Source: Opitutaceae bacterium (GTDB taxonomy: Bacteria > Verrucomicrobiota > Verrucomicrobiia > Opitutales > Opitutaceae). Taken from it: 64,000 nt of DNA. The stretch's first letter is position 1, and every line of letters begins with the position of its first letter. Below are positions 1-8,894 of the stretch, piece after piece. The stretch covers positions 1-64,000 of the forward strand of contig JAGOJU010000014.1 in assembly GCA_017994935.1 (NCBI GenBank), read 5' to 3'. The notes below the pieces were generated by a model. That model made no database searches. It saw nothing but the letters and a program-made list of their open reading frames with translations, and was not told the origin of the DNA. The position numbers and the translations under genes were made by a program.

Positions 1-1442
1 AGTTGCCGGCTGAAAGCACGCAGGCGCATGTACAGGCTCTCTCGGGATTTCACGTCCGCAGGCGACCACAGCCGCTCCGCCACCGCCGCAGCCCGTGGCC
101 AGATTGCGAAATCCAGCCTCTCCTCCGTCGTCCACTCATTCCACATCGCCGCCTCCCCGCCGAGAACCAGCGCCCGCTGGCCGGCATCCATGTCAACCTC
201 CGCAGGCAGCGGATCGACCTGATGGTGCCTGCCCGCCGGCCACCAGAGATCGAGGTAGTAGCCGTTCGACAGCAATGCCTGAAATCCATGCTTCGTCGCC
301 TCCACCAATCCGTCCATCCCCCGCCAGGATTGAATCAATGCATCCCTGGGAAGATCCGGGTGCATGATCTCGTCCCACCCGACCATCCGACGTCCAAGCC
401 TGACCAGGACCTCCCCGAGTCGCCGGTTGAAATGCGCCTGCAGGCCCCGGTTATCGCGCAACCCCTTCTCGCAGATGAAACGCTGGATCTCCGGGTTCCC
501 GGACCACTGTTTCGCCTTCACCTCATCCCCGCCGATGTGAAAATGGGAGTCGGGAAACAGCTCCACCATCTCGGAGAACAGCTCCTCCAGAAACCGGTAG
601 ACACACTCCCTGGTCGGATCGAGTGCGGCATCCACCACTCCCCAGGTACGGCAGATCTCGTGGGGACCCGGCGCGGAGGCGAGTTCCGGGTAGCCCACCA
701 GCCAGCTTGAGGTGTGCGCCGGCACATCAAATTCCGGCACGACACGAATGCCACGATCGGCGGCAAAGGCCACAATCTCACGGACCTGCACCTGGGTAAA
801 ATAGCTGCCGTCGGATCCACACTCCTGCAGGCGGGGAAACCGTTTGCTCTCAATTCGAAAGCCCTGGTCGTTGGTGAGATGGAAGTGCAGCACATTGAAC
901 TTCGCCAGCGCCATGCCATCGATCTGGCGCTTGAGGGACTCCATCGAAATCACATGCCTGCAGACATCGATCAACAGCCCGCGCCAGACGAACCGCGGCC
1001 GGTCCCTGATCCTCACTGCCGGAAGAAACCAGCCGTCGGCCCCGCTCCTGAGGCACTGCTCAAGGGTTGCGAGCCCTCTCAGTGCCCCCCACGTGACCGC
1101 CGCATCCAGCAGGACACCTTTCGGGGTCACCACAAGACGGTAGGACTCATCATTACCCAGCGCAGGATACGCGCCACCCGCCGCCCTGGCACGGATGACA
1201 ATCCTCATGCCGGTACGGCCTCCGCGGGCGGAACCCGCAGCCCCCGAGAAAAGCATTCCGGTGCGTTCCTGCCACCGCTGCCTGAGGCGTCCGACAGCGG
1301 CCTGGACCCGCGGATCTCCCGTGCTCACAAACGCCACGGCGGGCGAAATCGCGAACCTTCCCGCGGTACGGGAGATCTGACGCGGCCAGGGCATCAGCGG
1401 CGGCGGCTCTGGAGATTTGGATCGTGATGGGGAGCTTGACAT
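1..1442 (-). CDS. Beta-N-acetylhexosaminidase, glycoside hydrolase family 20 (3' end cut by window edge)
   Basis: Hydrolyses terminal N-acetylhexosamine from glycans. The frame stays open to base 1, so the C-terminus lies outside the window; about 480 residues are visible. After a non-conserved N-terminal domain the catalytic barrel starts near 'WRGLLIDVCRH'. The family signature HIGGDEV, with the Asp-Glu pair that positions the acetamido group and acts as acid, is present, followed by 'VGWDEI' and a 'GGEAAMWNEW' segment. The start ATG at 1442 was chosen because an in-frame stop lies shortly upstream (1493-1491) and it is the first ATG after it. No signal peptide is evident with this start; a later ATG (LMPW) is possible. 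Divergent from the DegT-type aminotransferase gene across about 155 bp. Family assignment is firm, exact substrate unknown. Confidence 0.9.
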   Translation of the reverse strand, partial: MSSSPSRSKSPEPPPLMPWPRQISRTAGRFAISPAVAFVSTGDPRVQAAVGRLRQRWQERTGMLFSGAAGSARGGRTGMRIVIRARAAGGAYPALGNDESYRLVVTPKGVLLDAAVTWGALRGLATLEQCLRSGADGWFLPAVRIRDRPRFVWRGLLIDVCRHVISMESLKRQIDGMALAKFNVLHFHLTNDQGFRIESKRFPRLQECGSDGSYFTQVQVREIVAFAADRGIRVVPEFDVPAHTSSWLVGYPELASAPGPHEICRTWGVVDAALDPTRECVYRFLEELFSEMVELFPDSHFHIGGDEVKAKQWSGNPEIQRFICEKGLRDNRGLQAHFNRRLGEVLVRLGRRMVGWDEIMHPDLPRDALIQSWRGMDGLVEATKHGFQALLSNGYYLDLWWPAGRHHQVDPLPAEVDMDAGQRALVLGGEAAMWNEWTTEERLDFAIWPRAAAVAERLWSPADVKSRESLYMRLRAFSRQ

Positions 1443-1577
1443 GGAGGCTGCGGAGGCGGGACACGGGCGGATCCGGGTCGGATGCAACCTTCATAACTGC
1501 GCGGTTACTTTTCAGGCAAGGGGAATCCCGCGGAATCGGCCGGGTTCAAAAGTATCGGCTTGAGTTCCGCCATTAGT

Positions 1578-1589
1578 AACCATTTGGTT
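1578..1589. promoter_or_regulatory. Small palindrome just upstream of the aminotransferase start (possible operator)
   Basis: AACCA-TT-TGGTT, a 5-bp inverted repeat with 2-bp spacer, lies 8 bp before the ATG at 1598 in the divergent GH20/aminotransferase intergenic region. It sits inside a wider imperfect dyad AGTAA...TTACT. TetR-type operators often look like this and a TetR gene lies nearby, but nothing in the sequence links the two. Confidence 0.25.
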
Positions 1590-1597
1590 CATTACTC

Positions 1598-2866
1598 ATG
1601 AGCTCCCTCTCCGCCACCAATCGTCCGGCCCTCCTCGACAATACCTCCCGGCGGGAGCATCGTTTTCCGGGATGGCCCGTCTTCGATGCCACGGACGAGG
1701 AGCGCGTCCTTCGCGCCCTGCGCAGCGGACACTGGGGCAAGCTGTCGGGAACCGAGGTGAAGACCTTCGAAGGACGTTTCGCCGCGATGCACGGCGCAAA
1801 GTTTGGCATTGGCGTCGTGAACGGAAGCATCTCGATCCGTCTCGCGCTGCATGCCGCGGGCCTGCGGGCGGAGGATGAGGTCATCGTCCCATCCTATACG
1901 TTCCTTGCCAGTGCGACGGCCGTGGTCGAGGCCAACGCCGTCCCTGTGTTCGCCGACATCGATCTCGAGACGCTCAACCTCTGTCCAAAGGCCTTCGAGG
2001 CGGCAATCACCCCTCGCACACGGGCCGTGATCGTCGTGCACTTTGCGGGCCTTCCAGCGAACATGGAGGCCATTCTCCCCATCGCCCGAAAGCACGGACT
2101 GGTTGTCATCGAGGACGCGGCCCATGCCCACTGCGCCCTCTACCAGGGCAGGCCGGTCGGCGCCCTGGGTGACGCCGGCTCGTTTTCCTTCCAGTCCAGC
2201 AAGAATCTGAACGCAGGCGAGGGCGGCATTGTCATCACCAACAACCAGTCCATCGCCGAAAGGGTGACGTCGCTCCACAATTGCGGTCGCGTCAGCACGG
2301 GCCAGTGGTACGAGCACCACATCAATGCGGTAAACTACCGCCTGGGCGAACTGCAGGGCGCCCTGCTCAACAGCCAGCTCAACCGGCTCGAGCAGCAGAC
2401 ACGCCTTCGCGACGGGAACGGAATCTACCTCGCCTCACGTCTGGCAAGTATTCCCGGGGTTCATACGCAGTTGCGCGATGCCAACTGCACCCGTCATGCC
2501 TATCACCTCTTCACGTTTCGTATTGTCGCGGAGGAATTCGGCCTCTCGAGGGAAATGGTGCTCAAGGCCCTTGCCGCGGAAGGCGTGGGCTGCGGAGCTG
2601 GCTACCCGCTTCCACTTTACCGCCAACCCCTGTTTCTCGACAAGGCATTCGGTCCCTACCTTCACCGCGTGGCGGAGCGACTCGACTTCAACAAGGTGCG
2701 AAACCCCAATTGCGAGACCATCTGCTACGAGCAAGGCGGATGGTACACGCAGTCGCAGCTCCTCGGGACAAGGGCGGACATGGACGCCATCGCCGATGCG
2801 TGGGAACGCATCTATGAACACCGCTCCGCCCTGAACGACTGGGCGAAGCGTCATCTCCCGACCTGA
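1598..2866 (+). CDS. DegT/DnrJ/EryC1/StrS-family PLP-dependent aminotransferase
   Basis: A 422-residue fold-type I aminotransferase of the family that transaminates keto-sugars for nucleotide-sugar and cell-surface glycan synthesis. The PLP-binding lysine is at about residue 202 in 'SFQSSKNLNAGEGG', preceded by the conserved 'IEDAAHAH' segment (Asp near 173 contacts the pyridine ring) and 'VPSYTF'. Length is normal or slightly long for the family. The ATG at 1598 is followed by an ordinary N-terminus. It is a single gene with a divergent GH20 gene upstream and a convergent TetR gene downstream, so no biosynthetic cluster is visible. Some members of this superfamily adjacent to catabolic genes are not amino-sugar enzymes, so the substrate is open. 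Confidence 0.9.
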   Translation: MSSLSATNRPALLDNTSRREHRFPGWPVFDATDEERVLRALRSGHWGKLSGTEVKTFEGRFAAMHGAKFGIGVVNGSISIRLALHAAGLRAEDEVIVPSYTFLASATAVVEANAVPVFADIDLETLNLCPKAFEAAITPRTRAVIVVHFAGLPANMEAILPIARKHGLVVIEDAAHAHCALYQGRPVGALGDAGSFSFQSSKNLNAGEGGIVITNNQSIAERVTSLHNCGRVSTGQWYEHHINAVNYRLGELQGALLNSQLNRLEQQTRLRDGNGIYLASRLASIPGVHTQLRDANCTRHAYHLFTFRIVAEEFGLSREMVLKALAAEGVGCGAGYPLPLYRQPLFLDKAFGPYLHRVAERLDFNKVRNPNCETICYEQGGWYTQSQLLGTRADMDAIADAWERIYEHRSALNDWAKRHLPT

Positions 2867-2912
2867 CCTATCGGCGCGCGCACCGGCCGGCAGGGAGGCG
2901 CGGAAACGTTTC

Positions 2913-3554
2913 CTATTTTGCCAGCAATCCGTGAAACACCAGGTCAACAACCTGGGTGACGCGCATTTCCCTCACTCGCGGGCTGTCCATGTCCAACCCA
3001 AGGCTGATCGCCAGCGAATAGTAGTTGGAATAGTAGATGAAACAGAGGCCGATGAAGTTTATCAGCAGGTGCTTGATGTCGGCGGGTGCACGGAAGATCC
3101 CCTCCCTGACTCCATCCTCGATGATCACCCTGAACCGTTCCATGAAGGGATTCTTCGAGAGTCTTGCCGCCTTGCGAACCATGTGCCGGCCGTGTTCGAG
3201 ATTCTCCCAAAGCAGCAGTCGGTAGAATTCCGGATTCGCGTCGAGGAACTTGAAATACGCGACCAGCAGCTCCCGCAATTGCTGGTCCGCCCGTCCTTTC
3301 GCGACCACCGCCTGAAATTCCGTCGACTCCAGTCGTCCGAGCACCTCCACCAACGCCGCGAGGTAGATGTCATTCTTCGAACCGTAATAGTGGTAGACCA
3401 TGCGCTTGTTCGATTTCGCCCTGGCCACAATCTCGTCGACGGACACTCCGTGAAACCCCTTGTCGGAAAACAACCGGATCGCCGCCTGCAGCAAGCGGCG
3501 CTTGGTGCGATCAGGGTTGCGGCGACGAACCGGCTTTTCGGCATCACTGTTCAT
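2913..3554 (-). CDS. TetR/AcrR-family transcriptional regulator
   Basis: A 213-residue one-component regulator, cytoplasmic and DNA-binding. The N-terminal helix-turn-helix spans about residues 18-65 with the family pattern 'AAIRLFSDKGFHGVSVDEI' and 'SKNDIYLAAL'. The remainder is helical with a TetR C-terminal ligand and dimerisation domain of ordinary length. Its 3' end faces the aminotransferase gene across 46 bp that contain the palindrome GGAAACGTTTCC. The next gene on the same strand, a heparinase-like lyase, lies upstream of it, so the two could be co-transcribed from 6768 (gap of 76 bp). The ligand and target are unknown. Confidence 0.9.
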   Translation of the reverse strand: MNSDAEKPVRRRNPDRTKRRLLQAAIRLFSDKGFHGVSVDEIVARAKSNKRMVYHYYGSKNDIYLAALVEVLGRLESTEFQAVVAKGRADQQLRELLVAYFKFLDANPEFYRLLLWENLEHGRHMVRKAARLSKNPFMERFRVIIEDGVREGIFRAPADIKHLLINFIGLCFIYYSNYYSLAISLGLDMDSPRVREMRVTQVVDLVFHGLLAK

Positions 3555-3630
3555 GAGGACGCTCCAGAGTCATGGGCTCCGCCAGCATAAGGCAACAGGG
3601 AATCCGATGGCCGCAAACTTTCACCGCCAG

Positions 3631-6600
3631 TTACTTGGCGCCGGACGCCCTCGACTCAACCGCATCTTCACCCTTCATGCCAGTCCCTCCTCCCATCGTC
3701 GGGGTTCCGCGCCATTCCGCATGCAACGGTATCGTGAATGAGGCACCGGGTTCGAAATCAAACAGGAATCCATGATCATAGCTCGCAGGCACCCTCTGCC
3801 CCCGAAGGCTCAGTGTCGGTCCGGCAAAACCCCGGACAAATGAAATCTCGCCGCAGTACACGCGCCACAGCCGTCCTTCGCGCTCAATCCGCTCGATGAC
3901 GTAACAGGCATCGCGTTCGTTTTCATTTGCAATGTGCAGCGTCTGACCGAGCACCCGTTCGTCCAGCGGCCTGCTCGTATCCAGGACGATCCATCCACCG
4001 CCAGCGAGTTCACGATTCATTTTCACGACGGTCCCCCGGATCGCGGCCGGCCCCATGAGCCTCACCCCACGCGCCCGAAAGCTTTCACCTTCAATCATGA
4101 TCGCGCACCTAGCCGCGCCTTCCGGCCCTATACGGATCCAGCCGCATCGTCCATCGAGCCGGGCCCCTGCCGCCTCCAGAACGGGAGAGTCACTCACTTC
4201 ATTCCATAAAAAGATGTCCCGGTGACCGTCCGCCAGGGTGACACGAAGCGCCACGTGCCCCTCTGCCCCGGGAATCCGTTCAACCTGTCGCACCGACGGA
4301 GTCCCTGCATACGGCTCGATCACCGAAACAAAGGTGCTCGCCAGTGAATCCGGTGCCGCGCCGGTCGCTGCACGGTGTTGAAGGACAAACCCGACCCGCC
4401 TGGGGTTTCCCGCCTTGTTCTGGGGCGGATCTCCCGATGCAAGGGCAACATCGTCACTGGGACTCATCCCATGCAGGCGCAGATGCAATGGCGTACCTCC
4501 GCCCGTGCCACGATACCCCGGCTCAACCTCCCAATCGACAGTGAACGCGCTGCCTGGGCGGGTGTCCCGCTGCACCTCGTAAAGATAGGAGTATCCGACG
4601 GGGAAGTTTCCGGGCGACTGCGCATAGGGAATCCCGACGCCTGCATAGGTTCCCTCCTCCTGCCGCATCAGGCTGAGTCCGCTCGAAAACATTTTTCCCG
4701 GTGGACCGTGAAAACTCAGAACGTGATCGTGTCCTCCTTTGACTCGAAAAATGTCGATCACATACGCCCCCTTGTGATCAGGCGTCTCCACCAGCGCCAT
4801 CATGCGCCGGTATTCTTCCGTCTGCGGATAGGCACTGCGCCCGTCGATCTCCACAACTCCAAAACCATCAAGTTGGCGAAACAACGCCACCTTGCCTCCC
4901 CAAACGCGGGGCTGCATCCGGCGATCCACCACGACCGTATTGTGCGCTAGCGTGTTGACGGTCCATTCTTTGGTGGGTGGCCATGCCGTCGCGAACTCCG
5001 GATAACCAAAGTCCGGAGCAAGCCAGCGACCGAAGCCAAACAGATCGAAATTCAGGAGATCCGCATGCCCGTGCCGCGTGGTCCGCCCGTAGTTCAGAGC
5101 GATCGCAAATCCGTCTGCCGGCGAATCCCCCGCTTCAAGTACTGCAAGGCCGTAGCCCGTCATCACGTGGCCTCCCACGCGACGAGGACCAGCCGATTTT
5201 CCGAGTCGTTCAATTTCCCGCTCGAGCGCCTCGGGTTCCGCCTCAAATACGTCCCTGCCCAACCCTTCGGCAGAGTCCTGATTGAGGCGATAGGCCATGA
5301 TCGCCAGATCAGGATCCCCCATCGCCTGAAACCCCAGCGCACAATACCCAGGATCTCCGGGCGCAAGTGTCACCAATCCTGTTGCTCCAGTGTCACCCAG
5401 ATTCGGAACCGCCCTCCCAAGCACCGCGAGCCGTGCCGCGAACGAATAATTTGCCCTCACTTGCGGATAACGATGGGAAGAGTCCGCCTTCATCAGGATC
5501 GGTGAGTCGCGCAGCAATGCCGCAATGTGATTGAAAAGCTGGCCCGCAAACACCGCATAGTTTGGCGCCGCCTCATCCGTCGCACCATCACGGTCCAGCT
5601 GCGACACAACGAGACCCGGGATTGCCCCGCCGTCGGGTGCATTCAGCCAATCGAGCCACTGCGAGGATTCTGCTTCGCTGTTCAATGCCATCGCGCTCAC
5701 GGCCACAGCCATTTGGTGCATGCCTTCATTCCCCTCGATCTGCCGCGTCAGAACCGACCGGTAAATTGTCCTGAGCAGCCGCTCGTCAAGTCCACGCAGG
5801 AGGTCGGCGCGGGTGCCCTTGGGTGTCGGCAGCCGGAATGCCCGGCCTTTCCCTTTCAAGAACCTCCACAACGCATCATCGCCCAGCGTCCCGCTGAGAA
5901 TGGCGTCATAGCACTGCGCCAGCTTGCGGGCCACATTGCTTTCCCAGATCGCTCCCTCGATCCTGCCCACGCCGCGATTGCCGTCTGAGTGATACCATCC
6001 ACGGTCCGCATAGGGCTTCCAGTCCATGTCGGGATACACGTCCCCGATTCGATCCAGCAGGATTGCCGCCTTGTGTGCATAGATCGGGTCGCCCGACAGC
6101 ACATAGGCGTCCGCAAGCGCCACAAGTCCTTCCTGAATCCACCTCCAGTACTTCCAGACATAGTAGCCGATGAACCGATGCCCGTGGCCATCGGCATCGA
6201 TGAAGCCGTAACCATCATCCACCCCGAAGCGATGCAGCGGATCCCTCGGATCGGGATGGGCCGCGTTGAAAAGCAGACCTCGGTCCGCGCGTGCAGGATC
6301 GAACAATCCGCGTCCGTCGATTCCGCTCCGATAGTAGGCTCCAAAATCGTTGGTCGGAAACACGCTCCCGCACGAGGGGCAGGTCAGCTTCCAGGGAAGC
6401 CTCTCAAAATCCGGATTGTACGGATAACTGCCAAACCGATCGATCTTCGTGCCGCAGGTGAGGCACCCTGACCGCGTCGTGCCACCCGGTGACCGCGTCA
6501 GGGTCACATCGATGGTGCGCGGCAGGTCCTGCCCGGGCACCATCGACCAAAGTTCATCATCACTCTTCACGCGCCAGGGCTCCGCGCGTGCAACCGCCTC

Positions 6601-6768
6601 CGCGCGCAATTCCCCCGCCCAGGCATACTGCTCGACGTTACGACGGGCGTTTGCGATCCGCTCTGCGGAATAGAAGCCTCCATGCGACCTTCCTTCCTCC
6701 GCCTCCAACCGCACGGCGGCAGCCGACAGTCCCGCCGCGGCCAGCAAAACAAGCATCATGGGCCTCAT
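3631..6768 (-). CDS. Secreted heparinase II/III-family polysaccharide lyase-like protein
   Basis: A protein of about 1045 residues with an N-terminal signal peptide (hydrophobic 'MMLVLLAAAGLSAAAV'). ATG 6768 is preferred over an in-frame start 18 bp upstream because it places the signal peptide at the N-terminus. Around residues 90-130 are two CxxC pairs, 'CLTC' and 'CPSC', a zinc-ribbon-like insert. An alpha-toroid region follows, then the heparinase II/III-like beta-sheet domain with 'RHGHADLLNFD' and 'LAHNTVVVD', containing the His and Tyr/Asn-type residues typical of this lyase superfamily. A long C-terminal beta-rich part follows. The family acts on uronic-acid polysaccharides (heparin, alginate, related glycans) by beta-elimination. 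Substrate is not predictable by eye. Probably periplasmic. Confidence 0.82.
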   Translation of the reverse strand: MRPMMLVLLAAAGLSAAAVRLEAEEGRSHGGFYSAERIANARRNVEQYAWAGELRAEAVARAEPWRVKSDDELWSMVPGQDLPRTIDVTLTRSPGGTTRSGCLTCGTKIDRFGSYPYNPDFERLPWKLTCPSCGSVFPTNDFGAYYRSGIDGRGLFDPARADRGLLFNAAHPDPRDPLHRFGVDDGYGFIDADGHGHRFIGYYVWKYWRWIQEGLVALADAYVLSGDPIYAHKAAILLDRIGDVYPDMDWKPYADRGWYHSDGNRGVGRIEGAIWESNVARKLAQCYDAILSGTLGDDALWRFLKGKGRAFRLPTPKGTRADLLRGLDERLLRTIYRSVLTRQIEGNEGMHQMAVAVSAMALNSEAESSQWLDWLNAPDGGAIPGLVVSQLDRDGATDEAAPNYAVFAGQLFNHIAALLRDSPILMKADSSHRYPQVRANYSFAARLAVLGRAVPNLGDTGATGLVTLAPGDPGYCALGFQAMGDPDLAIMAYRLNQDSAEGLGRDVFEAEPEALEREIERLGKSAGPRRVGGHVMTGYGLAVLEAGDSPADGFAIALNYGRTTRHGHADLLNFDLFGFGRWLAPDFGYPEFATAWPPTKEWTVNTLAHNTVVVDRRMQPRVWGGKVALFRQLDGFGVVEIDGRSAYPQTEEYRRMMALVETPDHKGAYVIDIFRVKGGHDHVLSFHGPPGKMFSSGLSLMRQEEGTYAGVGIPYAQSPGNFPVGYSYLYEVQRDTRPGSAFTVDWEVEPGYRGTGGGTPLHLRLHGMSPSDDVALASGDPPQNKAGNPRRVGFVLQHRAATGAAPDSLASTFVSVIEPYAGTPSVRQVERIPGAEGHVALRVTLADGHRDIFLWNEVSDSPVLEAAGARLDGRCGWIRIGPEGAARCAIMIEGESFRARGVRLMGPAAIRGTVVKMNRELAGGGWIVLDTSRPLDERVLGQTLHIANENERDACYVIERIEREGRLWRVYCGEISFVRGFAGPTLSLRGQRVPASYDHGFLFDFEPGASFTIPLHAEWRGTPTMGGGTGMKGEDAVESRASGAK

Positions 6769-6912
6769 CGCCACACAATGCACCAATCAGTTACCTTTCG
6801 GCAAGCCAACCCGTGTCCGCTTCCCTGCGGACGAATTCCTGAAAACGGGCGTCGATCGGGCCACCTCGAAGCCGCGTCATGCGAACATCCGGACGATCGC
6901 TGCGAACGCCGT

Positions 6913-7959
6913 TCAAACTGCACCGGCCAGCTGTCCGCAGCCGGCGGCAATGTCGATGCCGCGCCGCTGGCGTATCGTGCTGGGCAGGGCGTAGTGGTTC
7001 GAAAGGATCCGTTGGAATTCCCTGGCCGCCTCGCGACGCCCCGGCTCACCCGCATACCCGGTCGTCGGGTTGAGCGGTATCAGGTTCACCTGCGCGGGCA
7101 TCCCGTGCAGCAGCCGCCCGACCGCATGGGCGTGATCAGCGCTGTCGTTCTTCCCTTCGATCAATGTCCACTCGTAGAAGATGCGGCGGCCGGTGACATT
7201 GCTGTAGGTGCGGCAGGCATCCATCAGCCGGTCGAGCGGCCACGCCCGGGCCGCGGGCACCAGGGCAGCCCGCTCTTCCTGGGTCGCAGCATGCAGCGAA
7301 ACCGCCAGGCTCACCGGCTGCCGTTCCTCGGCCAGCCGCAGGATGCCGGGCACCACACCAACCGTGCTCACCGTGATCCGTTCCGCGCCAAGCGCCAGTC
7401 CGGCTCCATCGCGCACAATCTCCAGCGCACGCAGCGTGGCGTCGTAGTTGTGCAGCGGCTCTCCCATGCCCATCACAACGACATTGCGGAGGCGGGGCTC
7501 ACCCGCACGCTTCAGCACCCGCGCGACATGGACGACCTGCGCAACGATTTCCCCCGCACCCAGGTGACGCTTGAAGCCCATCTGGCCCGTCGCACAAAAG
7601 ACACACCCCATCGCACAACCGGCCTGCGAACTGATGCACGCAGTCGCACGCCCCGTGAAACGCATGCGCACCGTCTCGATCTGCCGTGAGTCAGGAAGCG
7701 TGAGCAGAAACTTCCGCGTGTACCCGTCGGTCGAGTCCGTCGACAGCGCAACTGGAAGCACTCCGAGCCGCGTCTCCACCTCCAGGCGGCGCACCACCTT
7801 CGAAGGCAGCGCGGTCATGCCTCCGATGCTCTCCCCCATCTCCCAGTACATCGCATTCCAGAGCGTCGCCGCGTGAACGGGCGAAAACCCCCACCGCACG
7901 ATGAGTGCGGTGATCTCCGCGCGCGTGAACTGATAGAGATCGGGAAGGTCTCCGTTCAT
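6913..7959 (-). CDS. rlmN: 23S rRNA (adenine-2503-C2)-methyltransferase RlmN-type radical SAM enzyme
   Basis: Methylates A2503 of 23S rRNA (and usually A37 of some tRNAs) with a radical SAM mechanism. The 348-residue protein carries the [4Fe-4S] ligands C115, C119 and C122 in 'CAMGCVFC', the glycine-rich 'VVMGMGEPL' motif, and the C-terminal 'RRGIDIAAGCGQLAG' where the Cys (near 341) matches the second catalytic Cys of the family. ATG 7959 lies 3 bp from the stop of the upstream PHP gene, so the two form one transcription unit. It is slightly shorter than the E. coli enzyme. RlmN is favoured over Cfr on general similarity and on its housekeeping context, but this is not proven. Confidence 0.9.
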   Translation of the reverse strand: MNGDLPDLYQFTRAEITALIVRWGFSPVHAATLWNAMYWEMGESIGGMTALPSKVVRRLEVETRLGVLPVALSTDSTDGYTRKFLLTLPDSRQIETVRMRFTGRATACISSQAGCAMGCVFCATGQMGFKRHLGAGEIVAQVVHVARVLKRAGEPRLRNVVVMGMGEPLHNYDATLRALEIVRDGAGLALGAERITVSTVGVVPGILRLAEERQPVSLAVSLHAATQEERAALVPAARAWPLDRLMDACRTYSNVTGRRIFYEWTLIEGKNDSADHAHAVGRLLHGMPAQVNLIPLNPTTGYAGEPGRREAAREFQRILSNHYALPSTIRQRRGIDIAAGCGQLAGAV

Positions 7960-7962
7960 CCC

Positions 7963-8796
7963 TCAGCCGGACTTCAGTGATGCCCTGACCGCGGCAATCG
8001 GCAGCACCTGCCTGCGACGCTCAAGAAAGTGGCTGACTTCCCGGTAGCCCGCGCCTTCAAGGAGGTCCAGCGCCTCCAAAAATCCGTCCCCCACGCGGTC
8101 CGTCGTGTGGGCATCCGCACCGACAACCACGGGAATCCCGCGTGCACGCATCAGCCCCAGCATGGCGGGGCCGGGGTTCATTTCGGGCATGACCTTGTTC
8201 AGGCCGCTGGTATTGAGCTCCATGGCAATCCCGGTGGACGCAATGCGATCCAGCGCGCGTTCGATGAAGGGCTGGATGCGGGAGAAATCCCATGAGGCGG
8301 GCGACTCGTTTTTCACGAGATCGGGATGCGCCAGCGTGTCATACAGCCCGGTCTCGGCAGCCTCCGCGAGGTGCGCGAAATAGGTCTTCTGGTAGTCGAA
8401 GTAGTCGCCGTTGAAATAGCGCTGACGATAGGCGCTCATCTGCATGTGGACCGATCCAAGGACATGGTGAAGCGGCGCCCGCCTGTGCAGCTTTTCGATC
8501 CAGGGCTCAATGCCCGGAAAAAAATCGCTCTCCAGTCCCAGCCGCACATCCACCCTGCCTTCCATCCGGGACCGGGCATGCGCGATGAGATCCACGTACT
8601 CCCCGAACTGGTCGACGCCCATCCGCCATTGTGCCGAATGTCCATCAGGGAGGGGACAATGACACGTGAATACAATGCCTTTCAGCCCCTTCGAAGCAGC
8701 CTGCTCCGCGTATTCAACGGGCGTGCCTGTGGCGTGTTTGCACAGTGGCGTGTGACAATGGGATTCGTAGTAGATGGGTTCGGTCAATGTGAGCAT
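7963..8796 (-). CDS. PHP-domain histidinol-phosphatase-like phosphoesterase
   Basis: A protein of about 277 residues with polymerase-and-histidinol-phosphatase metal motifs: 'ESHCHTPLCKHA' near the N-terminus, 'VFTCHCPLPDG', and 'VGADAHTTDRVG' near the C-terminus. These fit the trinuclear metal site of HisJ-type histidinol-phosphatases (histidine biosynthesis), although other phosphoesters are possible. ATG 8796 is used; an in-frame TTG 30 bp upstream would add ten residues without a motif. It is followed after 3 bp by rlmN. No other histidine genes are nearby, so the pathway assignment rests on family alone. Confidence 0.8.
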   Translation of the reverse strand: MLTLTEPIYYESHCHTPLCKHATGTPVEYAEQAASKGLKGIVFTCHCPLPDGHSAQWRMGVDQFGEYVDLIAHARSRMEGRVDVRLGLESDFFPGIEPWIEKLHRRAPLHHVLGSVHMQMSAYRQRYFNGDYFDYQKTYFAHLAEAAETGLYDTLAHPDLVKNESPASWDFSRIQPFIERALDRIASTGIAMELNTSGLNKVMPEMNPGPAMLGLMRARGIPVVVGADAHTTDRVGDGFLEALDLLEGAGYREVSHFLERRRQVLPIAAVRASLKSG

Positions 8797-8894
8797 CCGT
8801 TGATCGCCCAACGGCGGCTTCCGCAACCGATGGGCACATTCAACGGCACCCTAGGTCATTTGTGGCAGCATCGCAAGGACGCGCGCGCGCCCGC

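Noticed and set aside
2899..2910. GGAAACGTTTCC palindrome between two convergent genes as a terminator
   Set aside because: Too short a loop to form a hairpin and no T-run follows; it could be an operator but nothing supports it.
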